Source: CBDCME01 sp965218865 (GTDB lineage: Bacteria > Pseudomonadota > Alphaproteobacteria > JAAXGF01). From it: a DNA stretch of 64,000 nt. Position numbers and translations under genes: made by a program. Of the stretch, positions 8,219 through 18,873 are shown one piece after another. Every line of letters begins with the position of its first letter. The stretch's first letter is position 1. Below the pieces are notes generated by a model that saw nothing but the letters and a program-made list of their open reading frames with translations, did no database searches and was not told where the DNA came from. The stretch is taken from positions 1 through 64,000 of the forward strand of contig CBDCME010000077.1 of assembly GCA_965218865.1 (NCBI GenBank), read 5' to 3'.

Positions 8219-10298
8219 CAGGAACAATTTTTAGTCGCGGTTGAGGGTTCGGGATGAGTGGGATCGTGCTCGGTGCACGGGGTTCGGGGAGCCCCGAGCT
8301 TGCCTCGACGACGTCATGGGGACTGCTCGAAGCCACCGGACGGCGTTTTCGGATTCGACAGGCACACCGGTCCGCCCGCGCCGCTCGGCGGCACGTCCCG
8401 GTCCGGGGGAGAGGCGTGCTGTCTCAGGCGATGGGCGCGGTCATGATCGCGTCGAGGGCCTCCTGCGCCCGGGCGGCATAGTGCCGGTTGGCCTCGGGCA
8501 GATAACGGAAGCGTCCGTCGCAGCGCACGATGGCGATGGCCGCGTTGGTCAAGCAGGCGAGATTTCTGGGCAGGTGACGCACGTAGGCCCGGCATCGGTC
8601 TTCGTCGTAGGTGAAGTCGCGCACGTAGTGCAGGCGGTTCTCGATATGCCAGTGGTTGCGCACCAGTTCGAGCAACTCCTCGGGTCCGGCGCGCTCTGCG
8701 CCGAGCGAGGTGAGGCTCCAGGTCACCTTGATGCTGCGCTTGCCGGTCTTGAGGATCTCGCGTTCGCGCTCGATGCGCATGGCCTGGCGTCGCCCGTGGA
8801 GGTTGGCGTAGCCGTCCCACTCGGCAGCGGAGAGGTCGACGACGGCGCAGCGTCGGCGCTCGATGCGGCCATGGCCCTTGTCGACGGTTTCGTGCCAGAG
8901 CGCATCGCTGAAGTCGATCGCCTTGAGGTCTTCGAAGATCATCTCCTGGTTGTCCTTGACCGCGCTCATCACGTAGTCGGCGCGACGCCCGAGCAGGCAG
9001 CGCGCGGTCTCGTGCTGAGCGTGCATCGCGTCCATGGTGACGATCCGGCCTGTGAGGTCGAGGCCGCTGGAGAGTTCGCGCACGGCCGGGATTTCGTTGC
9101 TCTTGCGGTCGACCTCGACCTGCCCGAGGACCACGCCGGTGTCGTGCTCGACCGCCGCCACCATCATCCTGCGCCCGTCTTCGGTCTGCTTCGAGGCGCC
9201 GCGCAGATCCTTTCCGTCCATGGCGACCGGCGCGTGCGCGCTGCCATGCTGGCCGGTCCACTGGCTAATCGCGTTGTCCAGGGTCTCTGGCGGCAGGGCG
9301 GTGAGGGTCTTGTGGAAGGTGGTGATCGCGGGCGGGGTGTAGCGCTGTTTGGAAGGGCTCCAGAACGCACCCACCGCCTCGAGCTGCTCCTGGGAGAGCA
9401 GGGCGGCGAACTGGGCGAACGCGTTCACCCCCCGGTATCCGGCAAGCCGGGCGGCGACGGCGATCACCAGAATGGTGTTGAGCGCATAGCGCTTGCCCCG
9501 GGCATGGCGGTACTCGGGCACCTCACCCAGACACTCGAACAGGCTGCGCAGCCGGGGCGCGGCCATCGGCTCGGTGTGCTGCTCGGCGTTCCAGTGTGCC
9601 GGCATCCCGGTACGGCTCAGCGCCTCGGGGGCGCCGTCTGTCAGTCCGAACACGAAGACCTCCTTGGGCTGACCGTGGTGGCGCCAGCGCGCTGCCCCTC
9701 CGGGCTCACGGGCAAAGCCCCGCGTCAGCCCCAGAGAGCGCCAGTTCGACGCGCGGTAGCAGGTGCCGGCAAATCGCGAGACGTCCACGAACGTCTCCGC
9801 CAGAAGAGCCGGATATCCGTGCACCGCCTGGATGTCCTCAGACAGCCGCCGCAGGCTCAGCCCCAGCACACGGGAGGCCAGGTTCGGCACTCGGCCAGGC
9901 GTCAGAATGACGAAGCGCGAGTTGTTGGCGATCAGATGCAGACGCCGGAACTGCTGCTCGGCCGACCACCCGATCCAGCGATCACGCGCGCCCAGCTTGA
10001 ACGCGCCGGGCTGCCAGCCGATCAGTGCGAGCCAGGTCTCGCCATGCACCGCGACATGGCGCAGGCCCTTGCCGATGACGCCGTGGAACGCCAGGTAGTG
10101 GTGCTGCTCCACCAACCGGTCCCAGCGCCGGTGCTCCTGCGCGCCCCAGGTCGGACGCACCGTGACCGCGCGCAAATCAATGGACGAATCCGAGACCGGC
10201 AGCGTCGCCATGACCGGCACACTGCCACACCGAGAATGAAATGGCCAGCGCCGCGATCACCTCACCCTGATCACTGGGCGGACAAAAAACTAGCCCTG
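8219..10298 (-). mobile_element. ISAs1-family IS with DruA-like fusion, copy 2
   Basis: This is a full-length 2,080-bp copy with the same ends as copy 1, flanked by the perfect 10-bp duplication CAATACCTCG at 8209-8218 and 10299-10308. Intact ends and transposase imply recent activity. It splits the pseudogene that starts at 7497. Confidence 0.93.
8424..10220 (-). CDS. ISAs1-family transposase with DruA-like domain (copy 2)
   Basis: The protein is 598 residues and identical to the copy at 2588 except for a Glu-to-Lys change near residue 498 (SIKVTW instead of SIEVTW), close to the last catalytic region. The DUF4338 half and all three DDE residues are present, so it should be functional. Near-identity to the other copies indicates very recent spread. 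Confidence 0.9.
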   Translation of the reverse strand: MPVMATLPVSDSSIDLRAVTVRPTWGAQEHRRWDRLVEQHHYLAFHGVIGKGLRHVAVHGETWLALIGWQPGAFKLGARDRWIGWSAEQQFRRLHLIANNSRFVILTPGRVPNLASRVLGLSLRRLSEDIQAVHGYPALLAETFVDVSRFAGTCYRASNWRSLGLTRGFAREPGGAARWRHHGQPKEVFVFGLTDGAPEALSRTGMPAHWNAEQHTEPMAAPRLRSLFECLGEVPEYRHARGKRYALNTILVIAVAARLAGYRGVNAFAQFAALLSQEQLEAVGAFWSPSKQRYTPPAITTFHKTLTALPPETLDNAISQWTGQHGSAHAPVAMDGKDLRGASKQTEDGRRMMVAAVEHDTGVVLGQVEVDRKSNEIPAVRELSSGLDLTGRIVTMDAMHAQHETARCLLGRRADYVMSAVKDNQEMIFEDLKAIDFSDALWHETVDKGHGRIERRRCAVVDLSAAEWDGYANLHGRRQAMRIEREREILKTGKRSIKVTWSLTSLGAERAGPEELLELVRNHWHIENRLHYVRDFTYDEDRCRAYVRHLPRNLACLTNAAIAIVRCDGRFRYLPEANRHYAARAQEALDAIMTAPIA

Positions 10299-10855
10299 CA
10301 ATACCTCGGGATGCATTTTTATGCGATCACTTGTCAGAACTTTGTGGGCTAATCTGGTCTAGGATCACCATTGGAAATTTTACTTCAAAATATCACGATT
10401 TTGTTTTTGTTCATAACCTCGGTTCGGGGAACTTATACCAACCGTCCTTAACATTGACTTGGCGAGCCCACGCTCTGAGGCCGATGGACATGATCTTCCA
10501 AGGTCGGTCGGTCAGGTTGTTCCAGGCTTGGCAAGAGGCCTCGACGATGGCTTCATAGGAGTCGAAGACACGATTGGAGAGCCAGTTCTGGCGGAGGTAT
10601 TGCCAGACATTTTCGGCGGGATTGAGCTCCGGGGACTTGGGTGGCAAAGGCACGAGGAAGATGTTCTCCGGGATGCCGAGTTTGGCAGTGGTGTGCCATG
10701 CGGCTTGGTCGAGCAGCACGACGGCATGGGCGTTTGGGGCAACGGCCCGGCTGATTTCCTCGAGATGCAGGTCCATGGCTTCAGTATTGGCGCGCGGCAT
10801 GACCAGCGCCGCGCCCTCACCGCGCTCGGGGCAGATGGCGCCGAAGAGATACGCC

Positions 10856-12421
10856 GTCGCCCGTGAAGAACGCGTAAGCGGCTGATGTTGGTAGTTCTTT
10901 CGGTTTGGCGAAGTAATCGGATTTGCAAGAAAACGGGTTTTGGGCCTGAAAAGCTTGCGATTTGAAATAATTGATTTTGGGGATTCCCTTCCGTTGCGGA
11001 ACGTGATTCTCTGCTCCCGTCGATTGGGATTGGAGAACTGTGATGAAGCCATCGCGCAAGGTGTCATCGGGAATAGAGGACCTGTTCCGCTCGCGGTTCG
11101 AAAACATCATCAACCTGCGCCACGAGTTGGTGGTGTTGGGGGGCCGGATCGCGTGGACTTTCTTCGACGAGACCTATGAAGCCTTGTATTCGGAGGAGGG
11201 TCGGCCGGGGGTCCCGACGCGGTTGATGGTTGGGCTGCACATCCTCAAGCATATGTTCGATCTCTCGGATGAGGAGGTCTGCGAGCGCTGGGTCTACGAC
11301 CCATACTTCCAGTGCTTCTGCGGCGAAGAGTACTTTCAGCATGAGCTGCCCATGGAGCGCTCGTCGATGACCCGGTGGCGGGACCGGATCGGGCCGGAAG
11401 GTTTGGAGAAGGTATTCCAGGAGAGCCTGGCCGTGGCCCACCGGGTGGGGGCGCTGCGGGAGAAGGACCTCGAGCGGGTGACGGTGGACACCACCGTACA
11501 AGAGAAGGCGATTGCCTTTCCGACCGCCGCCAAACTGATGCAACGAGCCCGCGAGCGGCTGGTGCGACTGGCACGGGAGCACGGCATTGCCCTGCGTCAG
11601 TCCTATACCCGCCTGGGCAAGAGGGCGTTGATCATGCAAGGCCGCTACCGCCATGCCAAACAGCACAAGCGGGCCAACAAGGCCCTGCGCAAGCTCAAGA
11701 CCTATCTCGGGCGCACCGTCCGCGACATCCGCCGCAAGACGGCCCAGGAGGAGAGCCTACGGGATACCTTCCGCCGCCCCTTGTGGCTGGCCGAGCGGGT
11801 GTCGACCCAGAAGCGGCGCGACCCCTTGCCCAAGGTCTATTCGCTCCACGCGCCCGAGGTCGAATGCATCGGCAAAGGGAAGGCGCACAAGCCGTACGAG
11901 TTCGGCTGCAAGGTCTCCGTGGCGGCGACCAATTCCCGCCCCCCCGGCGGCCAGTTCGTCGCCCACGTCAAGGCCTTCCACGGCAATCCCTATGATGGCC
12001 ACACCTTGAGGCAGGTGATCGAAGAGATGGAACGCTGGACGGGGATATCGGCCGAGCGCATCTATGTCGACAAGGGATACCAGGGCCACTATTACCCCAA
12101 CAAACACCGCGTCTTTAGATCAGGCCAGAAACGCGGCATCACGCCGACGATCAAGAAGGAGCTCAGGCGGCGCTCCGCCGTCGAGGCCGTGATCGGACAT
12201 CTCAAGAGCGATGGCAGGCTAGGGCGCAACTTCCTCAAAGGCCGCGACGGCGACAAGATCAACGCCATCCTCGCCGGCGCCGGCTACAACTACCGCCTTG
12301 TCCTCAAATGGCTGAGGCGTTTGTTTGTCCAAATCCTGGCCGCGCTCCTCAGCGACATCTCGCACCCCACCGCAAACCCAATCGCCGCTTCAGCTTGAAA
12401 TCAGGGTTCTTCACGGACGAC
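10856..12421 (+). mobile_element. IS5-family IS, copy 1
   Basis: This 1,566-bp element has inverted ends of consensus GTCGYCCGTGAAGAAC and an apparent 6-bp target duplication TACGCC at 10850-10855 and 12422-12427. Comparing IS630 copy A with the uninterrupted copy B confirms the insertion point exactly. Three more copies are at 23125, 38132 and 58228. Confidence 0.92.
11043..12398 (+). CDS. IS5-family transposase (copy 1)
   Basis: The transposase is 451 residues from the ATG at 11043; a GTG one codon earlier is also possible. The N-terminus matches the DUF772-type domain (LMVGLHILKHMFDLSDEEVCERW, cut here to its gist). It is followed by the DDE_Tnp_1 core with VTVDTTVQEKA for the first Asp, IYVDKGYQGH for the second and EAVIGHLKSDGRLGRN for the Glu region. 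A basic linker lies between the first two. It occupies most of its element and appears intact. Confidence 0.9.
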   Translation: MKPSRKVSSGIEDLFRSRFENIINLRHELVVLGGRIAWTFFDETYEALYSEEGRPGVPTRLMVGLHILKHMFDLSDEEVCERWVYDPYFQCFCGEEYFQHELPMERSSMTRWRDRIGPEGLEKVFQESLAVAHRVGALREKDLERVTVDTTVQEKAIAFPTAAKLMQRARERLVRLAREHGIALRQSYTRLGKRALIMQGRYRHAKQHKRANKALRKLKTYLGRTVRDIRRKTAQEESLRDTFRRPLWLAERVSTQKRRDPLPKVYSLHAPEVECIGKGKAHKPYEFGCKVSVAATNSRPPGGQFVAHVKAFHGNPYDGHTLRQVIEEMERWTGISAERIYVDKGYQGHYYPNKHRVFRSGQKRGITPTIKKELRRRSAVEAVIGHLKSDGRLGRNFLKGRDGDKINAILAGAGYNYRLVLKWLRRLFVQILAALLSDISHPTANPIAASA

Positions 12422-13247
12422 TACGCCGAAGAGGTCCGTAGGTCCTTGACCTGGCGCGGGCGCGATCCCTTTGGGGCCCACTGGCGCACCAGGCTGTTCT
12501 TCTGGCCGACGCGCATTTCATCTTGAAACCAAACCTCGATGGGCGTGTCCGGTGGCTGTGCCGCTACGATTTTCGCCAAGTGTTCGGGAAAACTTTTTTT
12601 TAAATTCCTCCTGTGCCCGCGCATCCTGGCCGACGTGGCGCGGGCGCGCGGAAATATGCGAGAACCCGAGCGCGGCCAGCAGCTTGCCGACGCTCCGCTC
12701 GTGATAGTCCACGCCGAAGCGCGTTCGGATCAGTTGCTTGAGATCGATGCAGCGCCAGCGCACGACCCCATCCCGTTCGGGATCGGGACCGGCCTCGATA
12801 GCCCGCGAAAGCGCCGCCATTTGCGACGGCGTCAACCGACGCAACGCCCCGTTCGGCTTGCGGTCGATCAGACCGGCCGGACCTCCCGCGTTGAACCGGT
12901 GAACCCAGTCCCGCAACGTCTGCCGATCCATGCCGCCAATACCCGCCGCGCACGCTCGATCCATCCCATCGTAGATGGCCGCCATCGACAAAAGCCGTCG
13001 CGCCTGGTTCCCATCATCGCTCCGTGCCGCAAGAACACGGACTCTTTCAGCATCAAAGTCGTTTCGCAAAGGAATCGTTGGCATTGAACACACTCCCTTG
13101 TTGCCAACAACCTTGAATCACACAAAACCTAGCGTGTAAACCTTTGCGCGAGTCAAACTCTAGGGCGGTTGGTATGAGTCGTTGTGAATCGGAGAACCAC
13201 GAAATAGCCAACTCACTACCGCCCGGGTGCCGGACACACGCCGCCGC

Positions 13248-14210
13248 TCATCCGTCCAGCTCGTAGACCCAGTAATCGCCACGTTGGAGGACGAGGCTCA
13301 AGCCGGGGACGCCGGACACGGGGTCGGAGGTGTTGAAGGGCAACAGGCGGGAGAGCAGGGTGCGAGGGGAATCGGCGTCGGTCAGGAAGTAGACCCGCAC
13401 GGCGCGCTCGCCCTGGCGGCGGACGAAGTAACTTTCGTAGCCCTCGCTTTCGAGCCAGTTCTTGACGTTGGCGATCAGGCCGTGGGTCTGACCACTGTCC
13501 GGAAAGTCCTTGAAGCCGACGCCGAATCGGTCCGGCGCCAGAACCCCTAGCTTGTAGGCGTCGAGCGCGTGGAGCACGAGAACGGCCGGCCGTGCGCCCG
13601 CGAGATCGCGCAGTCCGGCGACGCCCGCCGCCGGGTCGCGGAGAAGGGTCTCGGCAAAACGCAGGAAGTCGTCGGCCTCGGGGCTGGTTTCGCCGGCCCG
13701 CCAGAATTCGCGCTCGGCCTCGGCGACGGCGGCGCCCTGCCCCCGCCACGGCCACGGCAGGATCAGCGGCAGCGACAGATGATCGTCGGTGAAGGCGTCG
13801 AGGCCGGAAAGAAGCGCGAGTTGACGCCCGGTGTCCCACCAGCCGAACACGACCACTCCGGAAGGGGCGTGATCGCGAATGGCCCGGCCGACGACGTCGA
13901 GATCGGCGATCTCGCCGGTAAGGTTGAGAACCGGCTCGGCGAGGAGGCTCTCCCAGCGCAACAGCGTTTGGTCGTCGGCCACGAGACATTTGGCGATCGC
14001 CTCACCGCCGTTCCGGGCCCGAACCTCGTAAGCGCCGACGCGGGTCAGACCTTCGCCGATCCCCAGTTCGGGAAACGCGCCGGCTCCGCCCTCGCCGACC
14101 GCGACGTAACGGTATGGCGCCGGCGTCAAATAATCCCAACCGACCCAGGCCAGGAGGGCCAAGCCAGCGGCGATGAGAGCGACTCCGACGGCAGGCTGCA
14201 AACGGGGCAC
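13248..14210 (-). CDS. Membrane-anchored periplasmic protein, possibly HaoB-like
   Basis: The start chosen is the GTG at 14210, or the TTG three codons upstream. It opens with a short basic end and one membrane segment (VGVALIAAGLALLAWVGW), followed by a roughly 290-residue periplasmic domain. Longer in-frame extensions run into the neighbouring MITE-like repeat and are unlikely to be translated. The core contains VVVFGWWDTGRQLALLSG, LPLILPWPW and a C-terminal RVYFLTDADSPRTLLSRLLP. From memory the WWDT/SG and PLI-P pattern resembles HaoB, the partner gene of hydroxylamine oxidoreductase, but haoA is not in this window. I treat this as a tentative family resemblance, not a function. If it is not HaoB, it is an uncharacterised single-pass periplasmic protein. 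Confidence 0.5.
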   Translation of the reverse strand: MPRLQPAVGVALIAAGLALLAWVGWDYLTPAPYRYVAVGEGGAGAFPELGIGEGLTRVGAYEVRARNGGEAIAKCLVADDQTLLRWESLLAEPVLNLTGEIADLDVVGRAIRDHAPSGVVVFGWWDTGRQLALLSGLDAFTDDHLSLPLILPWPWRGQGAAVAEAEREFWRAGETSPEADDFLRFAETLLRDPAAGVAGLRDLAGARPAVLVLHALDAYKLGVLAPDRFGVGFKDFPDSGQTHGLIANVKNWLESEGYESYFVRRQGERAVRVYFLTDADSPRTLLSRLLPFNTSDPVSGVPGLSLVLQRGDYWVYELDG

Positions 14211-14411
14211 GGACTTCAAGGTTTCCCGGCCCGATTCATGGGCAAGGGTTCGGTCACCGTAGCCCTCGGGTGGAGGTGCGGAAGACGGGAGTTTCGACCC
14301 GTAAATCGCCTGGTAAAAATATTGCGGAACATCATTCGAATGCTTCTTACGTGCCCGTTTCCCACGCTGAAAGATACCATCCCTGCAGTCCTCGCGGAAC
14401 GTCGTCCGCCA

Positions 14412-14532
14412 GTCCGTTCGAAAACTCGCGGCGCCGGCCCTCTCCCCCTCCCGGCCACCCACATACTCTCGTGGGTGGCCGGGAGGGGACCGGAACAGAC
14501 GCAAAAAATGCGCGGAGGCACTTTTTGGAACA
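14412..14532. repeat. MITE-like palindromic repeat, copy 2
   Basis: It runs from GTCCGTTCGAAAAC to TTTTTGGAACAAAT and shares the hairpin CTCCCGGCCACCCA / TGGGTGGCCGGGAG and the GCAAAAAATGCGCGGA segment with the copy at 61941, in the same orientation. The terminal repeats have diverged and no target duplication is visible. It lies upstream of the HaoB-like gene. Confidence 0.7.
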
Positions 14533-14640
14533 AATACTCATATTCGAAATGACGGTGCCGGAATATCCGTACCGGCCAATCTTGAGGGGAGCTTCAAGAT
14601 CTAAGTTTAAATTAGTAAACTGTCACCGTTTTGAAATTAA

Positions 14641-15807
14641 TTACCGTATTATGTCGAGCAAAGGGGTCAACCACTTTTCGTATCTTTTCCACGCCTGGAC
14701 CGAATCGTTGTAAATTGGCCGGCGCACCTGGGCGGAGCTCAGGGTCTGAACCGGCTGGTTCGTCTTGTGGAATTCAACGCAGGCATCATCCCATTCGAGT
14801 CCACAATGTTCCAACAGTGCCCTGGATTGCTTCTCCTGATTCGCCACGACATCTTCATATTGGATATCGTAAATAAAGCCAGGCAAGACACTGTGCCAGT
14901 AGCTCATCAGATCACCGTATAATTTGTAATACTGACCTAATTCTCTCAAATTATTTGTATAGAGAAGACCATCGCCCGTAAACAAATTCTTGAAAATGGA
15001 TAGACATGTGTCCATCGGATTTCGGCGACAGTGTATGATTTTTGCATTTGGCAGCATCAACTTGATAATTCCAATAAAGCGGAAGTTTTCCGGCATCTTA
15101 TCCGTAATAAATCTTGCGAAATTTGAGTGCGCCCTAATCATTTTAATGTATTTGGTGCCGGCATTGGAAAATTGGTTGATTCTCGCCTGATTGATCACGT
15201 CAGTAAAAATACCTTTGTATGATTTATTTAAATGAAAAACGACATTCTTCAAGTAGTCCAATTCGCCGCCACCATGTACTTTTGGATGGCTTGCTAATAT
15301 CTGCTCCACCAGCGACGTGCCCGAGCGCGGCATACCAAGAATAAAAATAGGTGTTTCATCGGACGCACCTGCCAGTCGATGGTCAGCAAACATGTCTATT
15401 GTGAATAGTTTTTTTATCATCCCGAAATTGTTCTCCGCGTGCTCCACGGAGAAATTATACGTTCCGCGTTTTATGTCGTTACCAGCCGAGAAAAATCTGA
15501 AAGCCTTTTCATACCGCCGTAAATCGTCGAAAGACTTCCCAAGGCCAAAGGCGAGCTGCATCCTCTGTTCGTCGCTCAAGTCCGGCGTTGCCCATGCCTC
15601 TTCCATTGCCTTGACGTCATGATCGTATTCGGAAAATTTCTTGAGGCTCGCCAGTTGCCGGTACGCCGTCTCGCGGAACTCGTCAATCAGGGGACCATCA
15701 AGCCGAATTCGACCGCCGTTTTTTGCCGATCGCCGTTGATTGTCTGGGGTCGGCGCGCACCCCGGCGTCATCATCACGCCCCGCCCCGTGACGACACGTG
15801 ACGACAC
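14641..15807 (-). CDS. Sulfotransferase-family protein, probably N-terminally truncated
   Basis: The C-terminal 260 residues are a PAPS-dependent sulfotransferase domain. The 5'-phosphosulfate loop is in PIFILGMPRSGTSLVEQIL, and the 3'-phosphate-binding region is CRRNPMDTCLSIF. The preceding stretch (DLSDEQRMQLAFGLGKSFDDL) is the last helical repeat normally found in TPR-sulfotransferases of 500-700 residues. Here only about 390 codons are open, and the first 25 or so look like untranslated intergenic sequence, so most of the TPR region seems lost and the true start is uncertain. Local base composition is visibly more AT-rich than the neighbours, hinting at transfer. Such enzymes modify glycans or other cell-surface molecules. 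Confidence 0.75.
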   Translation of the reverse strand: MSSRVVTGRGVMMTPGCAPTPDNQRRSAKNGGRIRLDGPLIDEFRETAYRQLASLKKFSEYDHDVKAMEEAWATPDLSDEQRMQLAFGLGKSFDDLRRYEKAFRFFSAGNDIKRGTYNFSVEHAENNFGMIKKLFTIDMFADHRLAGASDETPIFILGMPRSGTSLVEQILASHPKVHGGGELDYLKNVVFHLNKSYKGIFTDVINQARINQFSNAGTKYIKMIRAHSNFARFITDKMPENFRFIGIIKLMLPNAKIIHCRRNPMDTCLSIFKNLFTGDGLLYTNNLRELGQYYKLYGDLMSYWHSVLPGFIYDIQYEDVVANQEKQSRALLEHCGLEWDDACVEFHKTNQPVQTLSSAQVRRPIYNDSVQAWKRYEKWLTPLLDIIR

Positions 15808-15848
15808 GCGACCTTGTACGGTCCGGCAATGCTGGCTAGTCTCGACCC

Positions 15849-16316
15849 ATGACGTGGCGATGGATACGAGCGAGCCGGGGCGCCTTGCCGATGATCTTGC
15901 TCGGCCTCGTGCTCGCGGCCTGCATGGGTGACTCGGTCGAGGTTTCCTCGCGGCCGCGGGAGGATGCCCAGGGCAAACTGATTCCGTCCTTCAGCCAATT
16001 TCCCGACATCCCGATTCCGCCCGAAAGCAAGATGTTGCTCGACGAATCGCTGATCTTCGGACGCGACGACCGCTGGACCGGACGGCTCGCCCTCGAAATC
16101 TCGATTTCGGTCAGCGCCGCCTTCGAATTCTTCCAGCGCGAGATGCCCGACAAACAGTGGATCGAACTGACCGCGCTTCGCAGCGACGTGAGCCTTCTCA
16201 CCTTCTCGCGGATGGACCGCGTCGCGACCGTAACGATCGAAAGCGAGCCGCTCTTTGGATCCCACGTGATGATTACCGTCTCGCCGCTCTCGCCCGCCAC
16301 CCCCAATACTCCCTGA
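15849..16316 (+). CDS. Uncharacterised outer-membrane lipoprotein
   Basis: The ATG at 15849 opens a 155-residue protein with a basic N-terminus, a hydrophobic stretch and the lipobox LVLAAC. The mature region contains FPDIPIPPESKM, a WTGRLALEISISVSAAFEFF segment and RSDVSLLTFSRMDRVATVTIE. The pattern is known to me only from uncharacterised Rhodospirillales-type lipoproteins with the same FPDIPIP opening. It may fold as a small alpha-beta domain; no catalytic residues are evident. A short MITE derivative follows directly after its stop. Confidence 0.7.
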   Translation: MTWRWIRASRGALPMILLGLVLAACMGDSVEVSSRPREDAQGKLIPSFSQFPDIPIPPESKMLLDESLIFGRDDRWTGRLALEISISVSAAFEFFQREMPDKQWIELTALRSDVSLLTFSRMDRVATVTIESEPLFGSHVMITVSPLSPATPNTP

Positions 16317-16318
16317 AG

Positions 16319-16351
16319 GTCTGTTCCGGTGCCGCGAGTTTTCGAACAGAC
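16319..16351. repeat. Short derivative of the MITE-like repeat, copy 4
   Basis: This 33-bp near-palindrome begins GTCTGTTCCGG and ends TTTTCGAACAGAC, matching the two ends of the larger repeats (compare the complement of the left end of the 14412 copy) but lacking the central hairpin. It looks like an internal-deletion derivative. Confidence 0.55.
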
Positions 16352-16389
16352 TGATAGGACCGACGGCCACGGTGCGATAGACTGATCCG

Positions 16390-17399
16390 ATGCACTGGAG
16401 GGGGGCCGAAGTCGAGGCGCCGATAAGCGAGGTGTTCGCAGATCCGTCAGCCATCGTCCGCGCCGATGCCGCCGCCCTGCTTCGGGCCGGCGCGCTTCTC
16501 CGCGCCGGCGAACTGGTCGTATTTCCCACCGAAACCGTGTATGGCCTCGGCGCCGACGCGACCCGGGACGAGGCGGTCGCGGCCATCTACGCGGCCAAGA
16601 ATCGGCCGCCCGATAATCCCCTGATCGTCCATGTAGGGGACCTCGAGGCGGCGGCGCGGGAAGCGGTATTCGACGACCGGGCCGAACGTCTGGCCCGGCG
16701 GTTCTGGCCCGGCCCGTTGACCCTTGTTCTCCGCCGCCGCCGGGAGAGCCGGCTTTCGCTGATTCTCGGTGCCGGGCTGGACACGGTGGCGCTGCGGGTC
16801 CCGGGACATCGCGTCGCCCTGGCCCTGCTCGCGGAGGCGGGCATTCCCCTGGCCGCCCCCAGCGCCAACCCGTCCGGTCGCCTGAGCCCGACCGCGGCGG
16901 CCCACGTGGGACGCGATCTCGGCGCCAAGGTGGTGCTGATTCTCGACGCCGGTGATTGCTCCGTGGGCCTCGAATCGACGGTCGTCGACCTGAGTGACGG
17001 GGAGCGGGCGCGCCTTCTTCGGCCGGGGGGCATCGTGGCCGCCCAAATCACGGACCTGATCGGTCCCCTGGCTCCGGCCGCCGACGGTCCGGCCCGATCT
17101 CCGGGAACCCGCGGCGGCCACTACGCCCCGCGCCTGCCCTTGCGGCGCAACGCCGGCGCGCCCCGTCCGGGGGAAGCCTTCCTGGCCTTCGGGCCGCGCA
17201 GGCCGGCGCTGGCGCCGGGGGTGCGGAACTTGAGTCCCAGCGGCGACCTGGCCGAGGCCGGGTCCCGGCTCTTCGCCCTGTTGCGGGTCCTCGACCGACC
17301 TGAGTTCATCGGCATTGCCGTGATGCCGATCCCGGAGCGCGGACTCGGCGTCGCCATCAACGACCGCCTCCGGCGCGCCGAGGCCGCGGCCGGCGACGG

Positions 17400-17403
<4 letters not shown>
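16390..17403 (+). CDS. L-threonylcarbamoyladenylate synthase (Sua5/YwlC/YrdC type)
   Basis: This cytosolic enzyme makes threonylcarbamoyl-AMP from threonine, bicarbonate and ATP for the universal t6A37 modification of ANN-decoding tRNAs. The YrdC domain (residues about 20-215) has FPTETVYGLGADAT, AAIYAAKNRPPDNPLIVHV, the ARRFWPGPLTLVLRR segment, AAPSANPSGRLSPT and GDCSVGLESTVVDL. The C-terminal Sua5 extension (about 230-337), with SPGTRGGHYAPRLPL linking to it, makes it the long two-domain form rather than TsaC. Its stop overlaps the ATG of the FAD oxidase by ATGA, so the two are translationally coupled. Confidence 0.92.
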
Positions 17404-18830
<1,427 letters not shown>

Positions 18831-18873
18831 CCCGGCCGGCGCCGATTTTGGATCGCGCCAATCGGACCTGGCG

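Larger units (their letters stand above)
7497..10437 (+). pseudogene. Uncharacterised cytosolic protein gene, broken by two stops and two IS elements
   Basis: The first 86 codons (7497-7757) read from an ATG. The same frame then continues through TAG codons at 7755 and about 7803 into GRTIWIEATTPGPG and later VVAVSGANFF-type and VFPIGSLYYNFDK segments. ISAs1 copy 2 interrupts it at 8219. Removing that element and one target duplication, the frame resumes with IPRDAFL, then IWSRITIGNF and FVFVHNLGSGN, until the IS630 copy begins at 10438. From memory this matches a widespread uncharacterised proteobacterial family with a conserved IWIEA segment and an F(I/V)HN C-terminus; I cannot assign a function. 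The nonsense mutations show the gene was decaying as well as being hit by insertions; their order is unknown. Confidence 0.6.
10438..13093 (-). pseudogene. IS630-family transposase, copy A, interrupted
   Basis: The N-terminal half (helix-turn-helix, residues about 1-160, with LLSMAAIYDGM and LRDWVHRFNAGG) ends at 12518 in one frame, and the DDE half lies in the next frame. A run of eight T at 12594-12601 (A8 on the coding strand) marks the join, as in copies B and C. The DDE half is then cut by the IS5 element at 10856-12421. In addition, a small change near 10450 makes this copy read past the normal stop into flanking sequence. It is non-functional. Confidence 0.85.
10438..13172 (-). mobile_element. 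IS630-family IS, copy A, split by an IS5-family element
   Basis: The ends read CCAACCGTCC at the left and GGGCGGTTGG at the right, each flanked by TA at 10436-10437 and 13173-13174, as expected for the IS630/Tc1-mariner group, which targets TA. Without the IS5 insertion at 10856-12421 the element is about 1.16 kb, the size of copies B and C. It lies inside the pseudogene that starts at 7497. Confidence 0.88.

Noticed and set aside
10850..12427. A composite transposon bounded by IS5 copies
   Set aside because: The copies lie in different orientations with unrelated contents, and copy 1 has its own target duplication inside IS630, showing it moved alone.
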